Origin: Candidatus Eisenbergiella pullistercoris
GTDB taxonomy: Bacteria; Bacillota; Clostridia; Lachnospirales; Lachnospiraceae
Assembly (NCBI GenBank): GCA_019115665.1
Contig: DXDD01000094.1
Span: 1-41,024 of the forward strand
DNA: 41,024 nucleotides
Reading direction: 5' to 3'
Part shown: positions 8,120-16,264 of the stretch, one piece after another
Numbering within the stretch: position 1 is the first letter of the stretch
Layout of the letters: each line of letters starts with the position of its first letter
Notes under the pieces: model-generated
Told to the model about the DNA's origin: nothing
Database searches by the model: none
The model's input: only the letters and a program-made list of their open reading frames with translations
Made by a program: the position numbers and the translations under genes

Positions 8120-8332
8120 CTATATTGAAATAGCCTGCGCTAAATCAGTATCGATGTTGTAGCGTCCATCCTTGATGGAAACCACGCAGCCGCCCTTTAA
8201 ATGGGAAACCACGGTGATCGGCTCGCCGCTGTAGCAGCCCAGTGAAAACAGAAAGGCTTCCAGCTCCTCATCCTCCGTGGAAATGTCTCTGATGAGGTAT
8301 TCTTCTCCTTCCTTCGCATCCAGTAAAGTCAT
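8120..8332 (-). CDS. feoA: FeoA-family protein
   Basis: 70 residues from the ATG at 8332 (GGAGGGAC 13 bases upstream, a long spacer); an in-frame ATG at 8356 would add eight residues but has no site. It is a small SH3-like beta-barrel: MTLLDAKEGEEYLIRDI, a turn LFSLGCYSGEPITVVSHL, and the closing strand VVSIKDGRYNIDTDLAQAI, which corresponds to the usual RGxxxALxxxxAxxI end. FeoA proteins bind or support FeoB. It is the first gene of the feo operon, under the promoter at 8465-8493. Confidence 0.88.
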   Translation of the reverse strand: MTLLDAKEGEEYLIRDISTEDEELEAFLFSLGCYSGEPITVVSHLKGGCVVSIKDGRYNIDTDLAQAISI

Positions 8333-8459
8333 GGGAACAGATGTCCCTCCTCTCATAAATGAAATAGATTCTGCAGCTGAGGGAGCCATGAAAATACGTC
8401 TTCCCGGCTGCCGGGGAGACAGCGGGCCAAAAGATAGACACGACTAACTCCTCGATTCG

Positions 8460-8493
8460 TAGATAGTCTAAACTAACTGGTTGGATTTGTCAA
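8460..8493 (-). promoter_or_regulatory. feo promoter with overlapping operator
   Basis: On the minus strand TTGACA (8493-8488), 17 bases, TAGACT (8470-8465). The palindrome TAGTCTAAACTA (+ strand, 8465-8476) covers the -10 hexamer, so a bound repressor would block polymerase. A second ACTAACT copy lies at 8443-8449. The cluster's own DtxR-type protein is the obvious candidate. The divergent gene at 8588 could share this control. Confidence 0.65.
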
Positions 8494-8587
8494 TCCCTTT
8501 TTTCCTTTCTTGTAGAATGGACGGAAAAAGCTTATAATGACAGAAAACAAAAAGGCCGCCTGAGGGCGGGAAAGGAAAAGGACAGGA

Positions 8588-9238
8588 ATGGAACGGGAGA
8601 TCGATCTGGCGGAAATATCGGACGGAAGGCTGTACGGGGCGGAGGATCTGGTAAAGGTGGGCTGCGGGGACTGCGCGGGCTGTTCCTCCTGCTGCCGGGA
8701 GACGGGAAACACCATCCTGCTGGATCCTTATGACATCTGGCAGCTGGGCTGCGGGACGGGCCTGACCTTCGAGGCGCTTCTCGGACAGGGGAGGATCGAG
8801 CTGCGCATGGCGGACGGCGTGATCCTGCCGAACCTGAAGCTGGGAGAAAACGGGGAGGGCTGCGGCTTCCTGAATGCGGAGGGAAGATGTTCCATTCATC
8901 CCTTCCGGCCGGGACTGTGCAGGCTGTTTCCGCTGGGAAGAATTTATGAGGACGGAGGATTCCGCTATTTTATCCAGGTCCATGAGTGCGGGAAGAAGAA
9001 CCGCTCCAAGGTAAAGGTGAAAAAGTGGCTGGGGATCCCGGATATCAGGCAGTACGAGGCTTTCGTGCTGGCCTGGCACGATTATCTGAAAAAAGTGGGA
9101 AGCCAGGTGAAGCAGGCGCGGGAGGAGGCCCGGATGAAGGAGCTGACCATGTCCGTGCTGAAGCTGTTTTACCTGCTTCCCTATGAAAAGGAGGACTTTT
9201 ACGGTCAGTTCCGGGAGCGGCTGTCCCGGGCGGAGTGA
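8588..9238 (+). CDS. YkgJ-family Cys-cluster (zinc/iron-chelating) protein
   Basis: 216 residues. The N-terminal half holds the family Cys cluster: C26, C29, C32, C35 and C36 in CGDCAGCSSCC, followed by LLDPYDIWQLG and a second group C92, C101 and C111 in the CGF..C...PFRPGLC pattern. Such proteins are thought to bind zinc or an Fe-S cluster; their biochemical role is not established. The C-terminal 90 residues are basic and helical with no recognised motif. The gene diverges from feoA with a 255-base gap that contains the iron-regulated promoter, so an iron-linked role is plausible but inferred. Confidence 0.88.
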   Translation: MEREIDLAEISDGRLYGAEDLVKVGCGDCAGCSSCCRETGNTILLDPYDIWQLGCGTGLTFEALLGQGRIELRMADGVILPNLKLGENGEGCGFLNAEGRCSIHPFRPGLCRLFPLGRIYEDGGFRYFIQVHECGKKNRSKVKVKKWLGIPDIRQYEAFVLAWHDYLKKVGSQVKQAREEARMKELTMSVLKLFYLLPYEKEDFYGQFRERLSRAE

Positions 9239-9262
9239 ACTGTAACGAATAGTAACTCTTAG

Positions 9263-9383
9263 GTTACTTTTCACGGGGCAGGGAACCAGACGGAATATTC
9301 CATAAATTTGTGCAGGAAAACATTCTGCAGAGTCTTCTACAGAACTTTTTTCGCTCATATTTTCCCAACCCATGAAAAGTAAC
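9263..9383. repeat. Inverted repeat in the 9239-9524 intergenic region
   Basis: GTTACTTTTCA (9263-9273) and its exact complement TGAAAAGTAAC (9373-9383) lie 99 bases apart. A related AGTAAC(AC)TCTTA string is found beside each copy (9251 and 9379), and AGTAAC/GTTACT also forms a local hairpin at 9251-9268 just after the Cys-cluster gene, a possible weak terminator. The rest of the gap is AT-rich and non-coding. Confidence 0.45.
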
Positions 9384-9415
9384 ACTCTTATTTCAAAAAT
9401 TAAGAAATTTTGCGC

Positions 9416-9444
9416 TTGACGGATAGACATCAGGGGGGTAATCT
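9416..9444 (+). promoter_or_regulatory. Candidate promoter for the carboxypeptidase gene
   Basis: TTGACG (9416-9421), 17 bases, TAATCT (9439-9444). The spacer ends in a run of six G, next to the -10. Slippage there would change the spacer length, but six is short for that. Confidence 0.55.
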
Positions 9445-9524
9445 GTTAAGTGGATGGAAAAGCATTGCAGCATATTCTGAAATCCTGTCTGATATTCAAC
9501 GAAAAAAGAAGGAGAATACTCCCC

Positions 9525-10982
9525 ATGAAATATAGATCCAGGCTTATGATAACGGCCGTCTGTCTGACGGTTTTTTTTACGGCTTTTCAGCCGGTGCGGA
9601 TCCTGGCGTCCTCTTCCCAGGCAGAGGAAACGCTGGAAACGGAGACTTCGCCGGAGGAGGAATGGCCCGAGGATCCCTTCATAGAAGCGCCCTCCGGCGT
9701 CCTGATGGAAGCGTCCACGGGGACGGTGCTCTATGACAAAAACATGCACGAGCAGCATTATCCGGCCAGCATCACCAAGATCATGACGGCCCTTCTCGCC
9801 ATCGAGAACTGTGACATGGACGAGATGGTGACGGTCCCCCATGAGGCAGTGTATATGGAGGACAAGGGTTCCCACATCGCCCTGGATGAAGGAGAGGAGC
9901 TGCGGGTGGAGGACTGCCTGTACGCGATCCTGCTGGCTTCCGCCAATGACGCGGCCTATTCTCTGGCGGTGCACATCGGGGGTTCCATAGAGGGCTTTGC
10001 CGATATGATGAACGAGAGGGCGCGGGAGCTGGGCTGTCAGGATACCCATTTCACGAATCCGCACGGCCTGCCGGATGAGAATCATGTGACCAGCGCCTAC
10101 GATATGGCTCTGATCACCAGAGAAGCGCTGAAATATGATATTTTCAGCGAGATCTCCGGAACGGTCTTTTATGAGATCCAGCCCTCGGACAAACAGCCGG
10201 ATCTGATCCCCATGTCCCATCATCACGCGATGCTTCAGGCGGGAACCTACCATTATGACGGCGCTTTCGCCGGAAAGAACGGCTACACCACGGTGGCTCA
10301 GAATACCCTGGTCACCTGCGCCGAAAGGGACGGCATGGTTCTGATCAGCGTTACCATGGAAACCCAGGGCAAGCAGGTCTATGTGGATGCGGCGGCGCTG
10401 TTCGATTACGGCTTCGATCATTTCAAAAAGGTGGATATCGGACAGGAAACGGGCGGCAGCACGACGGCGCTCATTCACGCGAGGACGAACGGCGCGGAAA
10501 GCGGTTCGCCCGCGGCGGCGGAGATCCCGGTCCGGCCGGAAGGGGAGGGCTATGTGATCCTGCCGGATACCGTAATGCTGAGCCAGCTTCAGCCGGATCT
10601 GTACTATGACACGGAGAATGCGTCCGAGGGAGCGGCCGCGACGCTGGAATACAGCTATGCGGGCCGTAAGGTCGGCGGCGGACAGATCGCGCTTCCCGCT
10701 TCTCTGGTCATTCCGGAGGAACCGGAAACGACGGCGGAGATCCCGGCGGAGGAGGAGCCGGAGAAGAGCGGAACCGGCTTCTGGTGGCTGTATGTGATCC
10801 TGGGGATCCTGGCAGCGGCAGCCCTGGCGGGCGGCGGGTATCTGTTTGTCCGCCGCCAGATCTGGAAGTCCAGGTGGAGAAGAAGGAGATACGGCGGAAG
10901 GGATACGGTCTACCGCCGCCATGTGAGAAGGAATCATGTGTACCATATCCAGGCGCGCAGACGCAGGCGGTGGAGAAGATAG
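9525..10982 (+). CDS. dacF: D-Ala-D-Ala carboxypeptidase (PBP5/DacF type)
   Basis: 485 residues from the ATG at 9525 (AAGGAG ten bases upstream); the frame open from 9450 lacks a site. A signal peptide covers about 1-28. The S11 peptidase domain has the Ser nucleophile in SITK (S82, K85) and SAN (S139-N141). The third motif is KNG (251-253, in GKNGYTT) rather than KTG. A beta-rich C-terminal domain follows, then one membrane helix (WWLYVILGILAAAALAGGGY) and a strikingly basic tail of about 45 residues rich in Arg. It trims D-Ala from peptidoglycan stem peptides outside the cell. The C-terminal helix replaces the usual amphipathic anchor. GYTT following KNG suggests a functional site. Confidence 0.92.
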   Translation: MKYRSRLMITAVCLTVFFTAFQPVRILASSSQAEETLETETSPEEEWPEDPFIEAPSGVLMEASTGTVLYDKNMHEQHYPASITKIMTALLAIENCDMDEMVTVPHEAVYMEDKGSHIALDEGEELRVEDCLYAILLASANDAAYSLAVHIGGSIEGFADMMNERARELGCQDTHFTNPHGLPDENHVTSAYDMALITREALKYDIFSEISGTVFYEIQPSDKQPDLIPMSHHHAMLQAGTYHYDGAFAGKNGYTTVAQNTLVTCAERDGMVLISVTMETQGKQVYVDAAALFDYGFDHFKKVDIGQETGGSTTALIHARTNGAESGSPAAAEIPVRPEGEGYVILPDTVMLSQLQPDLYYDTENASEGAAATLEYSYAGRKVGGGQIALPASLVIPEEPETTAEIPAEEEPEKSGTGFWWLYVILGILAAAALAGGGYLFVRRQIWKSRWRRRRYGGRDTVYRRHVRRNHVYHIQARRRRRWRR

Positions 10983-11092
10983 AGGCTTGTTTTTTTCCGA
11001 AAATGGGACTATGATTAAGAAAAAAACAGCCGGGCGGAAGAGCGGCTTTCTGCGTTTTCCTCCGCCGGCAGGAAGAAAAAGGAGGAAGGGGA

Positions 11093-11803
11093 ATGAAGCT
11101 TTGGGGATGGCTGAAGGGTGCGGCCGCGGCCGCAGCGGCAGTTTTGCTGTGCGCAGCGCCGATGAGAGCGGATGCGGCGGAGCTGATCCAGTCGCCTGTT
11201 TACGGACAGGTATATGTGATGGATGAAGCGGGGGTAAACGGACTTCTGTTTACGCAGGAGACGGACGCGGTAACGCAGTTTATGATGGAAACCGCTTCGG
11301 ATCCGTATTTTGTCAGATATAACCGGTTTGATAACGTTCTGGCAAAGCTGAAGACGGGCGCCGTATCCAGCGTGGTCATGGATGACGCGGGAAATGTGAC
11401 CGCGGTAAAGGACGCGGCGGAGCTTGCCCGGGAAGCGGCTGAGCATCTGTATCGTGTGGCGGCTATGGACGCCATGAGCGAGGAAGAGAAGCTTGCTCTG
11501 GAAAATCAGCAGCTCGCGCTTCTGAATCAGCAGGCGCTGATGGCGGCGGGAATGGCGCAGCAGGCTGCGGCGATGCAGCAGCTTTACGGAACGACTGCGT
11601 CAGCGGCGGATGCGGCCATGATCCAGACCTACGCGGATATGTGCGCGCAGCTGCAGGCGCTGATCGCCGCCAAGCAGCAGGCCGTTCTTCTTTATCAGCA
11701 GCAGGCTGATCCGGCGCTCTGCCAGCAGGCGCTTCTGAACATTCAGAGCCTGGCTGCCGCCGTGCAGCGTTCAAACGCGCAGCTTGCCCTTTATGGAGCG
11801 TAA
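11093..11803 (+). CDS. Secreted Ala/Gln-rich protein of unknown function
   Basis: 236 residues, AAGGAGGAAGGGG upstream. The signal peptide is WLKGAAAAAAAVLLCAAPMR, with a likely cut after ADA near residue 29. A compact domain of about 85 residues follows (SPVYGQVYVMDEAGVNGLLF...). The C-terminal 120 residues are almost entirely helical and built of A, Q, L and M, with NQQ, AAQQ and YQQQ clusters, probably a long coiled coil. There is no lipobox, sortase signal or enzyme motif. It follows the carboxypeptidase by 110 bases on the same strand and may be cell-wall related, but I do not recognise the family. Confidence 0.75.
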   Translation: MKLWGWLKGAAAAAAAVLLCAAPMRADAAELIQSPVYGQVYVMDEAGVNGLLFTQETDAVTQFMMETASDPYFVRYNRFDNVLAKLKTGAVSSVVMDDAGNVTAVKDAAELAREAAEHLYRVAAMDAMSEEEKLALENQQLALLNQQALMAAGMAQQAAAMQQLYGTTASAADAAMIQTYADMCAQLQALIAAKQQAVLLYQQQADPALCQQALLNIQSLAAAVQRSNAQLALYGA

Positions 11804-11868
11804 GCAAAAGGAAAGAACAGGGAAAACAGAGGCGGACTGATCCAATGCCGATGATAAGACAGATATCC

Positions 11869-11903
11869 AGAACCCCCGGATGCGCAGTGCATCCGGGGGT
11901 TCT
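11869..11903 (+). terminator. Strong hairpin terminator, probably bidirectional
   Basis: A 15-bp perfect stem (AGAACCCCCGGATGC) with a five-base loop (GCAGT), lying between the secreted-protein gene and the convergent small gene at 11949. The U-tract is weak (GATTTCT), but the stem is very stable. Confidence 0.8.
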
Positions 11904-11948
11904 GATTTCTGCCATAAAGGCGGACGGTACAGCCTGAACAGAAGCGGC

Positions 11949-12185
11949 CTACTTTTTTAATTCCTTCAGCTCCTGAAGAAGCTGAATATCCTCGGCGGTC
12001 AGCTTCAGGTTGGTTCCGATCCGCCTGCCGGCCGGAGAAGTAATGGTCACGTCTATAATGGTTCCTGCTTCCAGAGAGGCTCCTGCCGCCGCGTTCAGAA
12101 AGGCCGGAAATTTGGGATGGCGGTTCTGAAACTGTTCCCAGGAGCTCTTCAGCTGAAGCAGTTTGAGGGGATTGATACCGTTCAT
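11949..12185 (-). CDS. Small conserved hypothetical protein
   Basis: 78 residues from the ATG at 12185 (GGAAAGGAAAC upstream); the in-frame ATG at 12206 has no site. It begins NGINPLKLLQLKSSWEQFQN, has a PKFPAFLNAAAG segment, a beta section TIIDVTITSPAGRRIGTNLK and a helical end. This looks like a small protein widespread in Lachnospiraceae with no assigned role. It stands alone between two hairpin/promoter regions, convergent with the upstream gene. Confidence 0.75.
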   Translation of the reverse strand: MNGINPLKLLQLKSSWEQFQNRHPKFPAFLNAAAGASLEAGTIIDVTITSPAGRRIGTNLKLTAEDIQLLQELKELKK

Positions 12186-12284
12186 GTGATTTTGTTTCCT
12201 TTCCATTTATTGTGTGGATACAGTTTATACGAAGAAAAAGGCGTTGTCAAATGCCGTCTGATTGTTAAAATTTATCAAAAGCGG

Positions 12285-12314
12285 TTGAAAAGAGAAGGGT
12301 GTTTACGGTATAAT
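12285..12314 (+). promoter_or_regulatory. Promoter for the MBL-fold gene
   Basis: TTGAAA (12285-12290), 18 bases, TATAAT (12309-12314). The leader to 12435 is about 115 bases and GC-rich, without an obvious known riboswitch. Confidence 0.6.
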
Positions 12315-12434
12315 TGACCAAAAGATTTTTCCGCGGCGGAAGGAAAAAGGACGGCGGATCCGATCCGGTTCGTCTCTGCCGCGAAGTGCGCCTGCGGCGG
12401 ACACAGGAGAGAAAGAAGGAAAGGAGAGATCAGA

Positions 12435-13073
12435 ATGAAACTGCAGTATCTGGGACATTCCTGCTTTAAACTGGAATCAGAGGGCTACGAGATCGTGCTG
12501 GATCCTTATGAAAAGGACTCGGTGCCGGGACTGAACTGTCTGGATGTGGAGGCGGATCAGTGCCTGTGCAGCCATGGGCATGGAGATCACTGCGGCCTGG
12601 AATGCGTCCGGCTGAAAAACAGCGGGGCTGCGAATCCGTTTCAGATCGAGCGGCTGGAAAGCTGGCACGACGACAGGAAAGGGGCGCTTCGCGGCGGCAA
12701 TGCCATTCATATCCTGCAGGCGGAGGGCCTGAAGGTCATTCATCTGGGCGACATCGGCTGCATGCCGGAGGACTGGCAGCTGGAGCGGATGGAACATGCG
12801 GACGTAATCCTGGCTCCTGTCGGCGGATATTACACGGCGGAGCCGGAGGTGATCCGGAAACTGATCCGCCGCCTTTCTCCCGCGGCCATGGTCCCCATGC
12901 ATTACCGTACCTCCCAAAGCGGATATCCTGTCCTGAAGACCTGCGAGGAATATCTGAAGGACTGCGAAAACGTGACCGTCTATGACGCAGACACGACCCG
13001 GCTGGAGGCCGGACAGCCGCGGCCCGCAGATACCAGGATCCTTGTCCTGAAGCAGAGGGCGCTGAAGGACTGA
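12435..13073 (+). CDS. MBL-fold metallohydrolase (UlaG-like)
   Basis: 212 residues. It starts MKLQYLGHSCFKLE and has the metal motif CSHGHGDHCG (the HxHxDH motif), a second metal ligand region HLGDIG and a C-terminal VPMHYRT. These are the features of the short UlaG-like branch of the metallo-beta-lactamase superfamily, which are Zn- or Mn-dependent hydrolases of varied or unknown substrates. No signal peptide, so cytoplasmic. It is a single gene between its own promoter and the convergent MATE gene, ten bases away. Confidence 0.9.
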   Translation: MKLQYLGHSCFKLESEGYEIVLDPYEKDSVPGLNCLDVEADQCLCSHGHGDHCGLECVRLKNSGAANPFQIERLESWHDDRKGALRGGNAIHILQAEGLKVIHLGDIGCMPEDWQLERMEHADVILAPVGGYYTAEPEVIRKLIRRLSPAAMVPMHYRTSQSGYPVLKTCEEYLKDCENVTVYDADTTRLEAGQPRPADTRILVLKQRALKD

Positions 13074-13082
13074 CGCTTTTTT

Positions 13083-14438
13083 CTAGGCCTGTTTATCGAA
13101 GCCGTGCAGCCAGTCCGCTTTCAGGAAATAGATCAAAAAGAGGATGGAGCTTAAACACCAGGTGAGAGGATAGGCCCAGAATATCACCCGGATGGACGGG
13201 ATGAAGCGGACGGCGACGGTGATATAGCTGATCCGGATCACACACCAGCAGACCAGCATGACCAGCATGGGGACCGTCGCCCTTCCCGCGCCGCGCAGAA
13301 TGCCAGCCACGCAGTGGGAGAAGGACAGCAGAAAATAAAACAGCGTAACAGTTCTTGCCTGCGCCACGCCGTAAGCGATCATATCGGGGTCATTGTTGAA
13401 GGCGGCGATGAGAAGCGGCGCGGCCAGGTTGATGACGAGCCCTACAAGCTCGGCCATGATAACGGAGCACAGGATGCCGAACCTGGCGCCTTTCTTTGCG
13501 CGTTCATACTGTCCCGCGCCCAGATTCTGGCTGATGAAGGTGGTTAGGGACATGGCGAAGCAGGTGATCGGAAGGAAGCCGAAGCCCTCGATCTTGGAGT
13601 AGGCCCCGCAGCCCGCCATGGCCAGCGCGCCGAAGCTGTTGATGTTTGCCTGTACCACCACGTTTGCCACGGAAATGATGGAGTTCTGAAAGCCGGAAGG
13701 AAGGCCGTTCTGGATGATCTGCTTCAGATAGAAGCCGTGAAAGCGGATTTTTTTCAGATCGATCCGGTATTCCTCCGGGCTTCTTAACAGCTGGATCAGG
13801 CAGAGGATGGCGCTGACGAACTGGGAAAGGATGGTCGCGAAGGCCGCGCTTCCCACGCCCATGTGAAAACCGCCTACAAACAGCAGATCCAGCACGATAT
13901 TCACCACGGAGGATATGATCAGATAGATCAGCGGATGCGTGCTGTCTCCCACGGACTGCAGGATCCCCACGAAAATATTATACAGAACGAACGCGATGGA
14001 GCCGCAGAAATAAATCCGGAAATAGACGATGGAATTTGGCAGCACATTTTCCGGCGTTCCCATCCAGACCAGCAGAAGCGGGGCCAGAACAAGACCGATG
14101 ACGGTAAGCAGCACGCCTGCCACCAGACCGAAGGCGACCGTGGTGTGGATGGCCTTCTGCACCCTGTCGATCTGCCTCGCCCCGTAATAACGGGCGATCA
14201 CCACGCCCGCGCCGATGGAAATGCCGTTAAAGAATCCTACCATAAGAAAGATCAGACTCCCGGAGGAACTGACGGCCGCCAGCGCCTCGCTTCCCAGAAA
14301 ATTTCCGACGATCAGCGAATCCGCCGTATTGTAAAGCTGCTGAAACAGATTCCCCAGAAACAGCGGGATCGCAAAGGCGGTGAGCCGCCTGGCGATGGAT
14401 CCTTCGGTCATGGGTACGGACTGGCTGCTGTTTTTCAT
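13083..14438 (-). CDS. MATE-family multidrug/cation exporter
   Basis: 451 residues from the ATG at 14438 (GGAGGG eight bases upstream); the frame to 14522 runs into the leader hairpin. Twelve membrane helices can be traced. Family motifs are FAIPLFLGNLFQQLYNTADS, IVGNFLGSEALAAVS and the second-half NGLPSGFQNSIISVANVVVQ. It uses a Na+ or H+ gradient to export organic compounds; the substrate is not predictable. It stands alone, with its own promoter. Confidence 0.93.
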   Translation of the reverse strand: MKNSSQSVPMTEGSIARRLTAFAIPLFLGNLFQQLYNTADSLIVGNFLGSEALAAVSSSGSLIFLMVGFFNGISIGAGVVIARYYGARQIDRVQKAIHTTVAFGLVAGVLLTVIGLVLAPLLLVWMGTPENVLPNSIVYFRIYFCGSIAFVLYNIFVGILQSVGDSTHPLIYLIISSVVNIVLDLLFVGGFHMGVGSAAFATILSQFVSAILCLIQLLRSPEEYRIDLKKIRFHGFYLKQIIQNGLPSGFQNSIISVANVVVQANINSFGALAMAGCGAYSKIEGFGFLPITCFAMSLTTFISQNLGAGQYERAKKGARFGILCSVIMAELVGLVINLAAPLLIAAFNNDPDMIAYGVAQARTVTLFYFLLSFSHCVAGILRGAGRATVPMLVMLVCWCVIRISYITVAVRFIPSIRVIFWAYPLTWCLSSILFLIYFLKADWLHGFDKQA

Positions 14439-14500
14439 AAGTATCCCTCCATCCGGCCCTGGAACGGGGCCTTCCTGTGTGATAATCCTGTCTGATGAAA

Positions 14501-14537
14501 ATTGGGCTTTTGGTAAGCCCAATTACTGATTATAGCA
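14501..14537 (-). promoter_or_regulatory. Extended -10 promoter and 5'-end hairpin of the MATE gene
   Basis: Minus strand: TGCTATAAT (14537-14529) is an extended -10. A 9-bp perfect stem ATTGGGCTT with loop TTGGT (14501-14523) begins only about six bases after it, so the transcript would start in or beside the hairpin. This may stabilise the mRNA 5' end or act as a binding site. Confidence 0.6.
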
Positions 14538-14647
14538 TGGAATCAGAAAAAAGCATCCCCCCTGGGAGAAAAATTACAGGAGATTTTCCGTAAGAATTTC
14601 CGTGGGATTTTTCCCGGAAAGGATGCCTATGATAAAAAAGAAGGAAA

Positions 14648-14665
14648 GCTGCCGCCGGCGGCAGC
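14648..14665. repeat. Perfect 18-bp palindrome before the M20 peptidase gene
   Basis: GCTGCCGCCGGCGGCAGC is self-complementary across all 18 bases, 22 bases before the ATG at 14688. It could be a protein-binding site or a leader hairpin close to the ribosome-binding site. Confidence 0.5.
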
Positions 14666-14687
14666 GGAAAGAAAGGGGAACAGGGAT

Positions 14688-16142
14688 ATGGACAGAGAGC
14701 TGTATATGAGGGCAGGCGCCTGGCTTGAGGCGCATAGGGAGGAGCTGGCCGCGGACATCATGCGGCTGGTGCGGATCCCGAGCGTTTCCGACCCGGCTTC
14801 CGGCACGGCTCCGTTCGGAGAGGGGTGCCGCAGAGTGATGGACGAGATGCTGCAGATCGGAAGAGAGCACGGCTTCGTCGCGGAAAATTATGGGTATTAT
14901 GTGGGAAGCATCGGGACCGGGGAAAAGAACTGGGACAACATGATCGGCTTCTGGAATCATCTGGACGTGGTGCCTGCGGGGAACGGCTGGAGGTATGAAC
15001 CCTTTCAGCCGGTGAGAAAGGGAAATTTTCTGATCGGACGGGGCGCGCAGGACAACAAGGGGCCCGCGGTTGGAATGCTGTATGTGATGCAGTGCCTGCG
15101 GGAGCTTGCCGTGCCGCTGAAGCACGAGCTCTGCCTGTTCGTGGGCTGCGACGAAGAGAGAGGGATGGAGGATCTGGAATGGTATGCCGCCCATTATCCC
15201 TGCCCGGCCATGTCCATGATCGCGGACAGCGGATTTCCGGTCTGCTATGGAGAAAAGGGGATCCTGGAGGGAGGGCTGGTCTCTGAAAGGGAGTGGTCTG
15301 ACGCGGTGATCTCCTGCTTCGGAGGAAGCGCCGGGAATATCATCCCGGATCAGGCCCATGCCGTTTTTCGCGAAAATGCGGAGCTGTATGAGGAAATTCT
15401 GCGCCGGATCGATGAAAAAAATGCAGGCGGAACGCTTTTTGCGGAACGGACGGCGGAAGGGATCCGGGTATCCGCAAAGGGGACGGCAAAGCACAGCGCG
15501 TTTCCGGAGGGAAGCCGGAATGCGATCTGGGAGCTTGCCTCTTTTCTGAAGGAGCTTTCCGCCCTCCCGGAAGGGGACAGGAGCCTGTTTGAAACGCTGG
15601 CCTTTTTTTCACAGGAATATTATGGAGCAAATGCGGGGATCCGCTATGAGGACGGGATATCCGGCAGGACGACCTGCGCGGCCACGGTGCTTTCCATGGA
15701 AAACCGCCGCCCCGTCCTGCATCTGAATATCCGTTATGCCATTACGGCGAATGCGGAGCGGATGACGGAAGCGATCTGCAGGTCGGCGGCCGGGCGCGCG
15801 ATGCGGTGGAGGCAGGAAAGGGACAGCGCTCCGAACTATTTTCCGAAGGAGCATCCCGCCGTTTCGATCCTGACGGAGCTTTACAACGAGATCACGGGGG
15901 AAAGGACGGAAAGCTTTGTCATGGGCGGAGGCACCTACGCCAGAAAGCTCCCGAACGCCTTTGCCTACGGCGTGGGCGGCCTGCGGGAGACCGGGGAGGA
16001 GGAAAGGGAGAAGGCGGAGCTCTTCGGCCCCGGGCGCGGAGGCGCGCATGAGCCGGATGAAGGGCTGAATCTCAGGCAGCTGCTGGAGGCGCTCAGGATC
16101 TATGCGGTCAGCATCGCAGCGCTGAATGACTGTCCGCTCTGA
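14688..16142 (+). CDS. M20-family dipeptidase (PepV/Sapep-like)
   Basis: 484 residues, AAAGGGG upstream. Zinc-site motifs of the family: NHLDVVP (H91, general D93), RGAQDNKGP (D122), [11 protein letters not shown] (D155, E156-E157), then [14 protein letters not shown] and the C-terminal [18 protein letters not shown] lid/dimerisation domain (about 190-390) is shaped like PepV. It is a cytoplasmic dizinc dipeptidase that hydrolyses short peptides. The gene is monocistronic in context. Confidence 0.92.
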   Translation: MDRELYMRAGAWLEAHREELAADIMRLVRIPSVSDPASGTAPFGEGCRRVMDEMLQIGREHGFVAENYGYYVGSIGTGEKNWDNMIGFWNHLDVVPAGNGWRYEPFQPVRKGNFLIGRGAQDNKGPAVGMLYVMQCLRELAVPLKHELCLFVGCDEERGMEDLEWYAAHYPCPAMSMIADSGFPVCYGEKGILEGGLVSEREWSDAVISCFGGSAGNIIPDQAHAVFRENAELYEEILRRIDEKNAGGTLFAERTAEGIRVSAKGTAKHSAFPEGSRNAIWELASFLKELSALPEGDRSLFETLAFFSQEYYGANAGIRYEDGISGRTTCAATVLSMENRRPVLHLNIRYAITANAERMTEAICRSAAGRAMRWRQERDSAPNYFPKEHPAVSILTELYNEITGERTESFVMGGGTYARKLPNAFAYGVGGLRETGEEEREKAELFGPGRGGAHEPDEGLNLRQLLEALRIYAVSIAALNDCPL

Positions 16143-16172
16143 CAAAGTCTCTCGTTCATATTTCACAAAAGA

Positions 16173-16255
16173 AAAACAAAAAATGCAACATCATGCATGA
16201 AGAAAAACAATTTTGGTGTAGATAATTCATCTGCGAAAAAGTAAACTGCTTATAG
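16173..16255 (+). promoter_or_regulatory. Orphan copy of the regulon promoter
   Basis: AAAACAAAAAATGCAACAT (16173-16191) matches the operator element upstream of lplB. A CTTATAG box (TTATAG 16250-16255) lies 58 bases after ATGCAACAT, as in the lplB promoter where the gap is 60. GGAGG follows at 16260-16264. Nothing recognisable is transcribed: to the right is only the 3' end of the minus-strand AraC gene. It may be the relic of a lost member of the regulon, or make an antisense RNA. Confidence 0.45.
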
Positions 16256-16264
16256 CATCGGAGG

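Noticed and set aside
9393-10946. A 517-residue minus-strand frame over the carboxypeptidase
   Set aside because: It covers the S11 peptidase in antisense; no domain was recognisable.
13083-14522. The longer MATE start at 14522
   Set aside because: It would place the start inside the leader hairpin, and the ATG at 14438 has a good ribosome-binding site and matches the family start.
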